In this document: positions 50,938-62,995 of the stretch, one piece after another
Layout of the letters: each line of letters begins with the position of its first letter
Numbering within the stretch: the first letter of the stretch is position 1
DNA from: Candidatus Leptovillus affinis
GTDB taxonomy: Bacteria > Chloroflexota > Anaerolineae > Promineifilales > Promineifilaceae
Assembly: GCA_016705235.1 (NCBI GenBank)
Contig: JADIYP010000005.1
Span: 378,252 to 442,251 of the forward strand
Length of the DNA: 64,000 nucleotides
Direction: 5' to 3'
The notes under the pieces: model-generated
Told to the model about the DNA's origin: nothing
The model's input: the letters and a program-made list of their open reading frames with translations, nothing else
Database searches by the model: none
Translations under genes and position numbers: made by a program

Positions 50938-51661
50938 AGTTGCGCCGCGAATTTCTGCCGAAAGCGCCGCGCGCCTGGAAGAATGGCAAGCCAAATTGCC
51001 GGAAGCGTATGCCGCTTTGGAAAATCCTTATACTGGCGATCAGACGGCCGTGGCCGCCGGCAAGGTGGTCTATCTGGAAAACGACTGCCAGCAGTGTCAT
51101 GGATTTGAGTTAGATGGTCAGGGCGATTTCAGCGCCGGGTTGCAGCCTAAACCCGTCAATTTAACCGACCCGGCTTTGATGAACCTACCCTTTATGACCG
51201 ATGCATACCTGTTCTGGCGCGTTAGCGAAGGCGGGGCGCAGCCGCCGTTCTATTCGGCGATGCCTGCGTGGCGGCATATGCTCACCGACGCCGAACGCTG
51301 GCAAGTGGTGACCTACATTCGCAGCCAAACCGCTGCCGGCGAAGCCGATGAGAGCGTGCAAGCAGCGGTAGCCATCATCGAGCAGGCGGGATGTTTTGCT
51401 TGCCACCGCAGCGAGGCATTGGGGCGAGGCGGTAAGATTGGCCCGGGTTGGGATTCTTTGCCAGAGGAAGCGGCTTCTCGCGTAGCTGGATTGTCGGCCG
51501 AAGAGTACATCTATCAGTCGATTGTCGATCCACAGGCGTTTACGGTTCCTGGATTTGAGGATCAGGCGTTGACGATGCCCGCTGACTTGGGGACACGATT
51601 GTCGACGGATGAGATTAACATCCTGGTGAATTTCATTTTGCAAACCGACGACGCTGAGTAA
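50927..51661 (+). CDS. Diheme cytochrome c domain protein
   Basis: About 245 aa in frame. It begins VVEVAPRISAESAARLEEWQ after the membrane segment, then CxxCH motifs NDCQQCHGFELDG and AGCFACHRSEALGRG. Class I cytochrome-like signatures around them include MPAWRHMLTDAERWQVVTYI (distal Met) and ALTMPADLGTRLSTDEINILVNFI. It resembles cytochrome c subunits of oxidases or alternative complexes. The 5' end lies in a frameshift, so no independent start is proposed. It lies 2 bases from the next gene. Confidence 0.82.
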   Translation, partial: FVVEVAPRISAESAARLEEWQAKLPEAYAALENPYTGDQTAVAAGKVVYLENDCQQCHGFELDGQGDFSAGLQPKPVNLTDPALMNLPFMTDAYLFWRVSEGGAQPPFYSAMPAWRHMLTDAERWQVVTYIRSQTAAGEADESVQAAVAIIEQAGCFACHRSEALGRGGKIGPGWDSLPEEAASRVAGLSAEEYIYQSIVDPQAFTVPGFEDQALTMPADLGTRLSTDEINILVNFILQTDDAE

Positions 51662-51663
51662 CC

Positions 51664-52860
51664 GTGATTCGATTGCTGGGTAGCGCCCCTCTCCAGTCTG
51701 ATAAAGTTTTGGGCTGGAGGGAGCGTTTTCTTTTGTTGCTGCTGATCTTGATGGGCTGTGGTCCAACAGAAACGGCCGTTTTCCCTCTTCACCCTCTGCT
51801 CTACCTACACCAGACCTGACATTAACCGCGCCACAATTGCAGTGGCAAACGGCCGTGCTAGACGGCCTGACATCGCCCCCAGTTTTGGCGGGGGGAAAGG
51901 TGGTAGTGGCGACGGATACGGCCGTTATCGCCTATGCGCCGGATACTGGCCAGGAATTGTGGCGCATATCCCCTGATGGCGGCGTCTGGTCGCGCTCTCT
52001 GGCGGCTGATGACCGCGCTGTTTTTGTCGGCACGCCCGGCGGCGTGCTTGCTTTGGGCCTGACCGACGGCCAGACGATTTGGCGGCAGCCATTGGAGGGT
52101 GAGTTGATTTGGCCGCCGTTGGCTGCTGATGGCCATCTTTATGTGGCGACGGCGTTTGTGGGTCCGGGTCTACCGCCGCAAGCAGATGGCAAGTCCTGGG
52201 TATATGCCCTGGAGGCCACATCGGGCCGGGTCGAATGGTCGGCCAAAACGGCCGCCTACGCCCTCATTACACCGGCTGTCAACCAGGAATTGCTGATTGT
52301 TGGCGGCAGTTGGTTGAGCGAAGAAGCGGTGGCGGAGGGGGGACATTTGCGGCTGCACGCCACAATAAACAAACGGGACTGCTCGTCTGGTCGGCTGACC
52401 GAGAAGATGGTTTCCTGAAGTCGCTCGCCGCCGATGATGCCCGCCTCTATTTCCTGGCGTATACCGACATGGTGTACGCTCTGGATGCTGCTGCCGGGTC
52501 GGAAGCATGGCGTTATCCCACAGAAAACTGGTCGCCGGGATTTCGCTTGTATGAGGGAGAGCTTTATTTTGGCAGCGATAATGCCTTTGTGCATGCCGTG
52601 GATGGGCAGAGTGGCACGGCCGTTTGGCGGGCGCAGTTAGAAGGTATTTTTTAATGCCCCGCGTTCAACCCCACGGTTGCAGGAAAAGCGTTGTATTTTC
52701 AGGGAATGATAATCGTTTGTACTGCTTGACGCGGGAGACCGGAGAGGTTTGTTGGCAAACGGAGCCACAAGCACGTTCCCGTGTGCCGTTGGTGGTGGGA
52801 GACGGCCGTTTATTCCTTCTAGGGCAGGATGGGGTTCTTTACACCTTCGCTGCCCCGTAG
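51664..52860 (+). pseudogene. PQQ-type beta-propeller lipoprotein, frameshifted
   Basis: Possible start GTG 51664 with a lipobox (LLLLLILMGCGPTE). The frame breaks near 51784 (TTTTCCC), resumes 51784-52365 with propeller blades (VVVATDTAVIAYAPDTGQEL, FVGTPGGVLALGLTDGQTI, WVYALEATSGRVEW), breaks near 52365, and continues 52365-52650 (MVYALDAAAGSEAWRYPTE, GQSGTAVWRAQ) and 52655-52860 (LYCLTRETGEVCWQTE, DGVLYTFAAP-stop). The family content is continuous, so this was or is one ~400-aa envelope protein; the breaks look like single-base errors. The blades carry the VYALDAxTG motif but no assigned enzyme activity. It may dock with the cytochromes upstream. Confidence 0.72.
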
Positions 52861-52917
52861 TGGCTGAAAACGCCTCCCTGCGCCTCCCCCAGAGCATTAA
52901 ACCGCCTCAGATTACCC

Positions 52918-53055
52918 CACATCAATGATTTTGGGGGTCTTTCGGATTTCCGTGGGGACTGGCGTGACGCATGAAGACTCTCTGGTCATGTTTCATGCAT
53001 CATGCGTCTTTGAACATCAACTCCCTGAATCCCTAAAGAGCCTGATTTTGTAGCA
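52918..53055. repeat. Intergenic repeat related to 62996-63140
   Basis: ATCAATGATTTTGGGGGTCT, an internal hairpin around CTCTCTGGTCATG, then CTCCCTGAATCCCTAAAGAG. The same order with drift occurs at 62996-63140. The remainder of 52861-53243 has no recognised gene. Confidence 0.6.
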
Positions 53056-53243
53056 AATAATATCTATTTCTTTCATTGCGAAAGTGATGTATGCTGTTTT
53101 CAACGACTGGGCAAGTGGTTCTGTGAAGAGAAGCCGCATACAACAAGATAAACCTGATAAGACACATCCTTTGCCCCGTTTGCGGTGGAATTCCAGAGAG
53201 TGTTATGGGTGCATTATCAATCTAGCAAGCATTCTGAGGAAAG

Positions 53244-53483
53244 ATGATGATTAACAAGAGTAAATTTCAGGCAGCGATTATTGGCGGGTTTGTTTGGTTG
53301 TTTGTCATTGGGTTGGCAACGGCCGTGGCTGCGCCAAATGAGGTAGTTGCCCAATCAACCCCGTTAGGACAATGGCTAGCTGGTGGCCTGACAGGCCGCT
53401 TTGTCTTGGGAAGTGTCGTGCTTGTGGTGGTGCTGCTCGTTCTGGGGTCGGTCATCCTGCGCCGGCATTCCAAGCATGAATAG
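53244..53483 (+). CDS. Small two-helix membrane protein
   Basis: 79 aa. Helix 1 AAIIGGFVWLFVIGLATAVA, a short outer loop with NEVVAQSTPLGQWL, helix 2 FVLGSVVLVVVLLVLGSVIL and a basic tail RRHSKHE. AGGAAAG precedes the ATG. Not recognised; similar small proteins accompany membrane cytochromes or transporters. It is one of the few intact frames in this part of the window. Confidence 0.6.
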   Translation: MMINKSKFQAAIIGGFVWLFVIGLATAVAAPNEVVAQSTPLGQWLAGGLTGRFVLGSVVLVVVLLVLGSVILRRHSKHE

Positions 53484-53604
53484 ACCAGGGCGTTCCCTCC
53501 CGCCAGGCGGCGAATGCCAGGTAACTGCTCGGTTTTGCGGCGATTAGGTCATCTGCGCCGCCACACCAGATTGGCTCGTGTTCGTTCTGCGGTTATTGTG
53601 TGCT

Positions 53605-55536
53605 TTAAACCATTTGTCGGCGTGAGACAGAAGCTATTTTTTCGACTTTTCGTTTGTATAGTTTCCAGATCAGGGCGATGATGGCCACCAGTATCCAGCC
53701 ACCGGTTGCCATCGCTGTCAGGATCGGCTGCAGGGGGCGATTAGAAATGATGGTTGGTTTTGCCGCTAAAGAGGGCGGCACAAACCAGGCAAAAGTGGAA
53801 ACAGCATCTTCCACTCCTTTGCGACGAACGACAACCTCAATTGACCAATTACCGGGCAAACTAAGGTAGCTGCCGTCTAATTGATATTGAGTCTCATCAA
53901 TCGTTTGCGCGTCTGCGGACAATGTGCCAATGTTTTCATCCAAGTAGGTAAACCGAACAATGACCCGCATGATTTCGGCAGAACCAGACAATGTGGTTTC
54001 GGCCGTCTCAATGAGAAAGGTATTTTTTCCGGGAATGTTGGGTTTGGCGCTGAAAGAGATGGTGATATCGTCGGCTGATTGGGTGATGGGGTTGATGATC
54101 TCTTTCATGGGGTAGGGGCGTATTCCGGGCCAATGGGGTGCGGCAGTGCGGTAAGGATGGCTACAAACCCTAAAATGAAGATGCCCACGCCAATTTGCGC
54201 AAAGAAAAGTTGCGTTACGTGGTTAAAAGAGACCGGGGTCCAGCCGTCTGGGCGACGCAGCAGCCGGGCAATGGGGCGGCGAGGCCGGGGTGGAGCATGG
54301 CGGCATTGAACAGTCCAAATAAGCCCATGAGCAGCGTGAGGGTGACTTTGCTGAGAAGCGTTTGACCGTAAAATGTGGTGATGAGGGCGTCGAAGGTAGC
54401 GATGTAATCCCCGGCGCTGTAGAGGCCGGTGAGTATCAGCGCTACAATGCTGAAGGTTGCTATGCTGCTAAATGGGCGCCAGCCGACAGAATAATTGGTT
54501 TGTATTGTTCTGGCTGCTGGCGAAATAGTGGGAATAGGCCAAGAAGTAGGACAATGAGACCGCCAATCCACATGCCCAGGGCTATGATGTGAATCATGTC
54601 GGCCAGGATCAGCAAGATGGTGTGTTCGGCGATGGCTGCGGCGTGGCTGATGAGCGCTTGCATTAAGATAACGCCGAGGACCGTTGTGGTCGTAGGTACG
54701 GCCATCCAGAGCTTTTCGATCTGGCTGGTGGTGCGCTGCAGAGGTGATCCAGAGGGCTAGCATGGCGATGTAGAAAGCTTGTCGGCCGAGCCATAGGTAT
54801 CCCCAGCGGAATTGGGTAAGGAATTGCCAGGCGGTTTTGGATAGAGAGGCGTTTTCAGGGAGATTGCTTTGTAATTGCAGGAGTTGTTGCAAAAGAAAGC
54901 CGAAGCCGATGAGGAAGGCCAGGGTGGTGAACTGTATGGCCCAACGGACGATGTTTGTTTGGGCTTGTTCGATGGCTGGGGCGACGGCTGGGTTGTCGAT
55001 GGGTGAGCCAAGGACCAGGTAGAGGATGGTGATGGCGCCGATGATAATTGATAGGAGAGGTAATTGATCCAGCGCAGGGTAGATTCTAGCCAGGGAACGG
55101 CCGTTTCTGTTTTAGCGCGGGGAACGGCCGTTAAGTCCACATTTCCCCCAACACCAAAAACTATGAATCCCTCGCTGTCGTGCCCATCAATGGCCGACAG
55201 GACATGCCAGCCAACAGTGTAAGCGCCATTCTCCAGCGCTGGTAGTGTCAGGATAACGAGTTTTCGGTCGATATCGTCCCGGCGGATGGTTTCCAGGGGG
55301 ATGGTTTGTCCGTTGGCATCGAGTATCTGGAAAGTGCTGTAGTCCATGTCGATGTCTTCTGTGAACCACATTTTAACAGCGCGTGGCGCTTCCGATAGAA
55401 TGGCGTTATCCGGCGGATCGCTGCGAATCAGGTCTGTGTGGGCGGAGGCATGGTTAAAGAATGCGGCCACGCTTAGCGTGACCAAGAGGATGGATAGTAG
55501 AAGTTGCCGCTGAAATTTACTTGTCATAAAAATCAA
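53605..55536 (-). pseudogene. CopC-CopD copper-resistance fusion protein, frameshifted
   Basis: From 55536: signal peptide and CopC domain (mature HTDLIRSDPPDNA with N-terminal His, AVKMWFTEDIDMDYSTF, HVLSAIDGHDSEGFIVFG), readable to about 55060. Then CopD/YcnJ membrane helices in changing frames: TNIVRWAIQFTTLAFLIGF, ADMIHIIALGMWIGGLIVL, FSIVALILTGLYSAGDYI and SKVTLTLLMGLFGLFNAAML. The last 167 residues (53605-54108) form a beta domain ending in the helix ILTAMATGGWILVAIIALIW. CopC binds copper outside and CopD carries it across the membrane. At least four frame changes are seen, so the state of the gene is uncertain. Confidence 0.75.
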
Positions 55537-55688
55537 GCTAAATAATGTTGGGTTTTATCACTTGTTGCTCCCAATCATAAGTATAACCAATTGTTTGCGC
55601 CAAAAAATTGATATTTCTTGGTGTTTGTTGGTTGAAATTGTGACAATGAATCAGGGCGCATAGTTTTTTAGGTGGCACGGCCGTTCTT

Positions 55689-56492
55689 CTATGGCACCAA
55701 TCGATACCCAGTGCCACGAACTGTAATGATGTAGTTGGGGTTTCGCGTGTCATCCTCAATCGTTTTTCGCAGCTCATGGATACGCCATCGGGCCACCTCT
55801 TTGGCTTCGATAGGCGACGTTTCATACCCTTGAGCTTCCAGGACAAGCTTTTGATACGGAATTGTTTCCGGTGAATGGCGCAGCAGCGTAGCGAGATAGT
55901 CGAATCCCGTAGGAGTTAGAAACAGGGGTGTCTGGTTAACAACCGCGCTGCGAGTCTGAAGATCGAGAATGAATACGCCTTTTTGTATGAAGCGGGAATT
56001 ATCTAACTGCGGCTGAGGTGTAGTTTTCTCTGAAGGGGCGGCCGGTTTGCCTTCAATTTCGTTCAATTCAAGGAGTAATCGCTGCATTTCATTCATAATC
56101 TCTCGGCGGCGGTTATTCTCCTGCTGGGCCAAAATTTGTTTTACCCGGGCCAGTATTTGCGGCGGATCGATTGGTTTGAGCAGGTAATCGTTTGCTCCGC
56201 GTCGTACCGCTTCAATGGCGGATTCCAGACTGGCAAAGGCGGTTAACAGCAAGATAGGCACGTCATTGTTCATCTGCCGAATTTCAGTCAGCAGCGTTAA
56301 ACCGCTTTTTTTGGGCATTTTGATGTCCAGGAAAATGAGATCGTATGTATGATGCTGTAGATCGGCATAAGCTTGTTCGGCATCGGCGGCTGTATTCACG
56401 GTGTAGCCCTGTCTTTGTAGTATCATGCTGAGGGATTTACGGAGGTTTGGTTCATCGTCAACGATTAAAATGCTTTGGCTGTCTGTCATCAT
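55689..56492 (-). CDS. Response regulator, receiver plus winged-helix (OmpR type)
   Basis: 267 aa. Receiver: acidic pair in ILIVDDEPNLRK, phospho-Asp56 in DLIFLDIKMPKKSG, Thr/Lys switch in LLLTAFAS and YLLKPIDPP. Then a coiled linker of about 50 residues (RRREIMNEMQRLLLELNEIE) and a C-terminal winged helix (PTGFDYLATLLRHSPETIPY, VARWRIHELRKTIEDDTRNP, RGTGYRLVP). The kinase gene lies directly upstream on the same strand, so they are the likely pair. This frame is intact, unlike its neighbours. The 3' region 55537-55688 has an ACGGCCGT and nothing else recognised. Confidence 0.9.
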   Translation of the reverse strand: MMTDSQSILIVDDEPNLRKSLSMILQRQGYTVNTAADAEQAYADLQHHTYDLIFLDIKMPKKSGLTLLTEIRQMNNDVPILLLTAFASLESAIEAVRRGANDYLLKPIDPPQILARVKQILAQQENNRRREIMNEMQRLLLELNEIEGKPAAPSEKTTPQPQLDNSRFIQKGVFILDLQTRSAVVNQTPLFLTPTGFDYLATLLRHSPETIPYQKLVLEAQGYETSPIEAKEVARWRIHELRKTIEDDTRNPNYIITVRGTGYRLVP

Positions 56493-56656
56493 GAACTCCT
56501 GTTGGCTAAGTGATTGTACAGTTGTAGGAATGTTATCTGCGCAAATGGTATCTTCTCAATATTTCGGGGTGTCGTCGTGCAGAATGGCATTCCGCACGGT
56601 CGGATTAACAATCCGACCTACAAATCCCAACTTTTGGAGAAGATTCCGCAAATGTT

Positions 56657-59600
56657 TTATAGCGTGGGTAGCCAGACATCAAAGATAGCCCCTTCTGTGG
56701 GCGAATTTTCGACCGTAATATACCCACCATGGTTTTGCACAATATCATAGCAGATGGCCAGCCCCAGGCCCGTGCCGGCTGTTTTGGTTGTGAAGAATGG
56801 TTCAAACAGGTTGTCGATTATTTCGGTGGGAATGCCCGGCCCAGAATCTTGGATCTGGATGCCGACATAGCGATTTTCCTTGTCGTTTAGCACCTGGATG
56901 CGGATCATCCCACTGTCTGGCTGGATGGCTTCGACGGCGTTCAGGCAGATATTGATAGAACTTGCGCCAATTGATTGGCGTCGCCCATGACGGTATATTC
57001 GTTTTCAGGTGGGGTGATTGCAGAGTGATACTGTTTTCTTTGAAGTGTTGTTTGAGGATAAAGAAACCTGGGAGATAACGGCCGTAACCAAAACCGCTTG
57101 CATCTCTTCACTGCCCGACGGCCGATATACATCACGCAGTTGCAGCACCAAATTCTTTAACCGGGTTGTTTCTGAGATGGCCATTTCCAGATACGTTGCG
57201 TTAGCGTGTCGGGTTCAATGTCCTGCTGCGTCAAAACAGACAATTCTTAATCGTTTGCAATGGATTATTCAACTCGTGGGCCACCGAAGCCACCAGCCGA
57301 CCCATCGCCGACAATTTCTGCGCCTGCACCAATTGCAAACGCGTAACCTGTTCTTTTCCAGGGCCGCCTCCAACTCGTTATACAACCGGGCATTTTGCAC
57401 CGCCAGCGTCGCATGTGCCGCCAGCGCTTCCAACCGGTGAATCGTATCCTTATCAAACGCCGCCGGTCTGTCGCCATAAATATTCAAAAAAGCCGATCAC
57501 ATCTTGCCCCACACGCAGGGCGCCGCCGCAAAGACAGAATATGCCGCAAAGCTTGAATCATTTAAAAACGCATACTCATCTTCCGATTCGGTCACCACAA
57601 TCGGCTTGCCTGTTTCAATAATTAACCGGAGCGGTGGGAAATCACGCACATCTTCACCGTCCAACAGCCTTTGTAAAGCCTCTGGCAGCGGCAAATCACC
57701 ATCTTGGGCGTGGCTAAACTGCGACAAATAGACGCGGTTATGGCGCAGCAAAAAGATTCCTGCTCGCAGACAGCGTACCACGCGAATGGTTTGCGATAAA
57801 ATGTTTTCCAAAACTTCGTTAACCCGCAAACTGCCGCTCAAAGCGGGCCGCCGCCTGAACCAGGTCTTCAGCAAAGCGGCGCTGTTGTTGTTCAGCCTGA
57901 TATAAGCGAGAGGTATTGATGGCTACGGCCGCTGAATGAGCCAGCCGCATCAGCAGCCGCTCGTCCATCTCCGAAAATGCGTTTTCCATAGTTTGATTAT
58001 GCACGCTGATGGTGCCCAACTGGAACGGCCGCTCTGCAATGGCCCAACCATCAATGATTTGATCTGGCACAGGTGGAAATGCCCGGAACTGGCCGCTTCT
58101 GTCAACGTTCGGGACGTTTATTAACTTGCCTGTTTTCATCACTGCCCGGCAATCCCTTCGCCGTAATTTAAATAAAGCGAAGGCGTATCCATATGTGGTT
58201 GGCCGCTCCAGATAACAGGATACAAAATCTGCTCGTTTTCATCTGTTAAATGAATGACCACACGATCGACATTATTGATCGGCTTTGGCGTAGAGTCGGC
58301 AATGAGCTGCAAAGCGTTTTCCAGGTCCAGGGTTTCATTTAACGATTGGTTGATCGCCGAAAGGGTCGCTGTCTCGCGCAGGCGCATCCTGGTTTCTTGC
58401 AGTTGTCGCGCATGGCTGATGGCAATAGCTGCCCAATTGGCCGCCGATTGCAACATTTGCAAACTTTCCTTGTTAAAGGCATGTGGCTGACGGTGAGAGG
58501 CCTGAATAAGGCCAAAAACCTCATCGCCCAGGCGCAGTGGGGCGGCAATGGTCGATTGAGGATCGCAGCCACAGGCATCTGGAAACATATCTTCGTTATC
58601 GACAATGCAAATTGGCTCTTTGCTGTCCAGTACCAAGCCGGGCACGCCAAAATCCAATGCAATATGTTTCCCTCGGGGTTTCGCCGGCATGAAGTCCGCC
58701 GGTAGCCACGTAAACCAGCCGGGTCTCTTCTCGTAGAATGATCGAGATGCATTCGGCCTGGAACAAGGGCATCAATTGCTGGATCACTTTGATCAAATAC
58801 GATATTCAGTTCCAGGCTGGATACGACAGTTTTGGCCTAGTTTGCCTAAGATGAGCAGTTCCTGATTTTGTTTCTCTAGCCGCGCTTCAACCGCTGCGCT
58901 GGGAAATGTCTTGTTTGATGGCTACATAATGGGTGACGACATTTTGCGAGTTGCGCACAGGGGGCGATGGTTTGCAGCTCAGTGTAACGGCTGCGATTCT
59001 TGCGCTGGTTGACAATTTCGCCCTCCCATGACTGTCCGGCTGAAAGTTTGCGCCATTTCTTGATACCGGTCTGGATCGTACAGGTCGGCATCAAACAGGC
59101 CACCGCTTTGGCCTATAAGTTCCTCGATTGTGTAGCCAGACATTTTGGGAGAGGGCTGGATTGGCCCATTCTGTAATGCCGTTGGTGTTGGTGATCAAGA
59201 ACCCCATTGGCGGCGGCTTGCAAGGCGGTGGTTTGCAGGTTTATTTTTTTCTTCTGAGCGTTTTTTCGGTGATGTCGCGAATGGTGAAGACCTGGTAGGC
59301 TTCGTCTTCATTGCGAATTTCGGTGACGGTGATTTCGGCGCTGAATTTTTGTTTGTTGGGGGTTACGGTAATTTCGGTGTGGAAGAGATCGCCTATTTTA
59401 AGTTTTGGTTCACTTCGGCGATGAAGGCTCCGTAAACGGCCGTGTCCTCAAAAAACAACTTTGCCAACTTTTGCCCAATCAGCGCGCTTTCCGACTCGCC
59501 AAACAACCTTCTGGCGGTTACATTGCTTGTCAGCACTGCAGTCGGGCACACGAACTACCAGGATGCCATCGTTTAGACTGGCAAACACCCTTTCCAAAAA

Positions 59601-59931
59601 AAGTATACGATCGCGTCAGCGCTTATCCGTTGCCTGATAGCGCATCAGGGGAAGTAACCAATGGCCGAAAGGAAGATAATAGAGCGTGGGAAAACAAAAA
59701 CCGCTAAAATAGAGGCATCGACAGCCACTTCGATGATTTTGCCGGAAAATCCATCACCGGGATTATAAATAAGCTCGATGACCAACATGATGGCCAATTC
59801 GACGGTAAATACGGCCATTGTCAGGAAAAATAACAGCCGAAAGGCGAAAAATCTTCGGACTTGACCGCCGGTTTGGGTATTTCAGGAAAGGGATAGGGTA
59901 AGTGGTTGTTTACCGGTTGAGATTGGGACAT
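56657..59931 (-). pseudogene. PAS/GAF sensor histidine kinase, multiply frameshifted
   Basis: From ATG 59931 (MSQSQPVNNHLPYPFPEIPK): two membrane helices (59850-59640), PAS modules (59580-58880; QVFTIRDITEK, NGITEWANPAL), then GAF modules: 58139-58796 (CISIILREETRLVYVATGG, STIAAPLRLGDEVFGLIQ), 57819-58142 and 57269-57874 (RLEALAAHATLAVQNARLYNE). The HisKA box is LVASVAHELNNPLQTI near 57250-57300. The ATPase is at 56657-56908: IQDSGPGIPTEIIDNLFEPF, FTTKTAGTGLGLAI. All functional boxes are present, but at least eight frame changes occur. The regulator at 55689 is the probable partner. I regard the breaks as probable sequence error. Confidence 0.75.
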
Positions 59932-60373
59932 ACTTTTTACCTGAGACAGGCCGAATATTGACGCAGGCGAACACGGAATTGTAATCGCCAGGAACCAAAT
60001 CAGTCATCATTAACCGCCGCTTGAAAAACTGCTGGTCACAAACCAAAGAGTTATAGGGCTAAAGATTACAGCCAATTAAACAAATTGCAGTTGAGCAGCG
60101 TAGTGTAAGTTGATTATCTGAAGAAATTGCTGTCGGTCTTGTTCTTGAGACACACCAAAAAAATGAAATTGTTCATCGAGTTTCAGAACGAATTATACCT
60201 GCCTTGCAGGATTTTATGGCCTTTGCGGTGAAATTCTTTACCATAGACCAAGGGAAACAGGGAAACGGCCGTGCGCCGCCCTCTATATGATGAGATTATT
60301 CGCGTAGCCATTTAAGACGATTGAACAAACAGTTAACCACTGCCCACAAACTTTGCCAATTAATGAGGAAACA
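59932..60373. other. Spacer with possible broken small coding segment
   Basis: 442 bases between divergent loci. In 60112-60285 one plus frame reads SEEIAVGLVLETHQKNEIVH and goes on to FAVKFFTIDQGKQGNGRAP, then with a one-base shift LYDEIIRVAI-stop. It has the look of coding sequence, but no start is visible and I do not recognise it. No promoter or hairpin was identified with confidence. Confidence 0.35.
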
Positions 60374-62955
60374 ATGGAAGAAAAATCACGGCTTTACTCG
60401 AACAGCTTACCCTTAGCGAAAAAGTGTCTGCGATTGCCGGAGTCGATATGTGGCATACCGCCGCAGTCGAACGCCTGGGCATTCCCGCCATGAAGGTGTC
60501 CGGATGGTCCCAACGGCGTGCGTGGCGTAGATGATAACACCGGGCCAACTTCTGCCTGTTTTCCGGTGGGGGTGGCTTTAGGCGCTACTCGGAACCCGGC
60601 GCTGGTGGAGCAGGTAGGGCAGGCGTTAGCCGAAGAGGTGAAGGCTAAAGGCGCGCATGTGTGCTGCTTGCGCCCACAGTCAACATCCACCGGTCGCCCA
60701 TCGCCGGGCGTAATTTTGAATCGTTACGCGGAAGACCCATACCTCAGCGGCACGTTGGCCGGCGCTTACATTGGCGGGCTGCAAAGCCAGGGCGTGGGCG
60801 TGTATCAAGCACTTTGTGTGCAACGATTCGGAGTTTGAGCGTCACAGCATGAGTTCGAAGTGGCGGAACGGCCGTTGCGCGAAATTTACCTGGAACCCTT
60901 CCGCATCGCCCTGGAAAAAGCCCAACCCTGGACCATCAAGTCATCTTCAATCGCATCAACGGCGTCTGGGCCAGCGAAAACAGCGCCCTGCTGCGCGATA
61001 TTCTCAAGGCGAATGGGGCTTCGACGGTCTGGTAATCTCCGATTGGTATGGCTCCTACACGGAACAAGTGGCCGCCGGTGGTCTGACCTGGAAATGCCGG
61101 ACCAGCGCGCTGGCACGATGATCGGTACGCCTGGCCGTGGAAAATGGCGAATTGGACGAAGCGCTGCTCGATGACAAAGTACGCCGCCTGCTGCGCACGT
61201 TATTTCGTGTAGGCGCGTTCGATCAGCCCACCTGCAGCCTGGAGCAGAGCATCGACCGGCCAGAACATCGTCAGTTAGCCCGCAAAGCGCCGCCGAAGCC
61301 ATTGTCCTGCGTTTAAAAATGACGACGATTTACTGCCGTTAGACCCCACAAGCCGCAGCGCATCGCCGTTATCGGCGAAAATGCGCAGGCAGCCCAGATT
61401 ATGGGCGGCGGCAGTTCTGGCGTGAACCCGCATTACGCCATCAGCCCGCTGGATGGCATTCGCCAGCGAGTTGGCGAGCAGGTGACGGTTTCCTATGCCC
61501 TGGGCTGCCTGATTCACCGCCAACTGCCGCAAATTCCGGCCGATTGGCTGCAAACCGGCGCGGACGGCCGTGCCGGACTGGCTTTGTCTTATTTTGGCAA
61601 TCGGGAGTTAGCCGGCGCGCCGTGCATACGGCTGTGGTCAAAAAAACCGAACTGCGCTGGTTTGAAATAACCCTGCATCGATCCGACCAATTTTTCCTTG
61701 CGCCTCAGCGGGCGGTTGACTGTGCCACAGAGCGGCGATTACTATTTTGAGCTGACCGGCATCGGCCGCAGCCGTTTTATGCTGGATGGCCAGCCGTGCA
61801 TCGATTGGTGGATGCCAGGGGCCGAGCAAACGGCCGTCTCCCTTCATCTGAATGCCGGACAGGCATGAGCTGCTGCTGAGTACAGCGGCCTGATGGCAAA
61901 GGGCGATCCGGTGCGGCTGGCTGCCGCCCGCCACAAGACGCCGACCCCATCCAAACGGGGGCCGTCGATCTGGCCGCCGCGTCCGACGTGGCCATTGTCG
62001 TCGCCGGGCTGACGAGAGAGAATGGGAAAGCGAAGGGTTTGATCGGCTCGACATGGGGTTGGTGGGCGCGCAAGACGAACTCATTCGCCGCGTCGCGGCT
62101 GTTAAACCGAACACCGTGGTGGTGCTCAATGTCGGTTCGCCGGTGGCGATGCTGCCTGGGTGGATGGGGTAACGGCCGTTTTGCAGCTCTGGTATCTCTG
62201 CCAGAAGGCGGCCACGCCCTGGCCGATGTGCTGTTGGCGATGAGAACCCATCCGGGCGGCTGCCGACACGTTCCCTCTCCGCCGGCTGGCTGATAATCCG
62301 GCGCATCTCAATTACCCCGGCGAAAACGGCCAGTATTGTACGGCGAGGGCCTGTTTGTGGGCTACCGCTACTGAGAAAAAAAGAAATCGCGCCTCCTTTG
62401 TTCCCATTTGGGCATGGCCTGGTTACACCACGTTTGCGTGCCAATCTGCAAATTCTTGCTGAAGGCGAAGCGGTGCAGGTGATGGTGGACGACCAACACG
62501 GGCAAGCGGGCTGGCGGCAGAGGTGGCGCAGGTTTGTGCGGATGAAGCGGCACGGTTGGCACGGCCGTTAAAGGAACTTCTAAAGCCCGCCAAAGTTTTC
62601 TTGCAGCCGGGCGAAACCCAAACGGCGACTTTGTCGCTGACTCGTGAGTCTGCGGCGTTTTATGACCCGCTAAACAGGATTGGGATCGGAAGCGGGTACA
62701 TTTACTGTGTTGGTCGGCCATTCGGCGCAAGATATTCGTTTGAGCGGGGAGTTTGAATGGCACGGCGATGGCGGCAAGCCAGGGCGCTTGCATACGGGGC
62801 TGCCTTTGCATGTGATATTGGAAGATGCGCGGGGAACGGCCGTGTTGCAAGAGCATCTGGGCGACCTGCTAATCATCCGCAGGCAGACATGGCGATGTCT
62901 ATGTCCTGGCGCAAATCGCCAACTTTGCCCTGATTTATTACCGGCGGAAAAATAG
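60374..62955 (+). pseudogene. GH3 beta-glucosidase with PA14 domain, multiply frameshifted
   Basis: From ATG 60374 the GH3 text is ALLEQLTLSEKVSAIAGVDM, then TGPTSACFPVGVALGATRNP, VNIHRSPIAGRNFES, CNDSEFERHSMSS, PWTIKSS/FNRINGVWASENSALL and the nucleophile Asp in GLVISDWYGSYTE (about 61020-61070). The second GH3 domain follows (NPHYAISPLDGIRQRVGEQV), with a PA14 insert about 61580-61870 (SGDYYFELTGIGRSRFMLDG) and the fibronectin-like end (TFTVLVGHSAQDIRLSGEFE) to TAG 62953. It hydrolyses beta-glucosides. No signal peptide is seen. About ten frame changes split it into short pieces. Confidence 0.78.
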
Positions 62956-62995
62956 CCGCCATCGATCTTCCCGTCCCAGGTGAAGGGTAGCGGTT

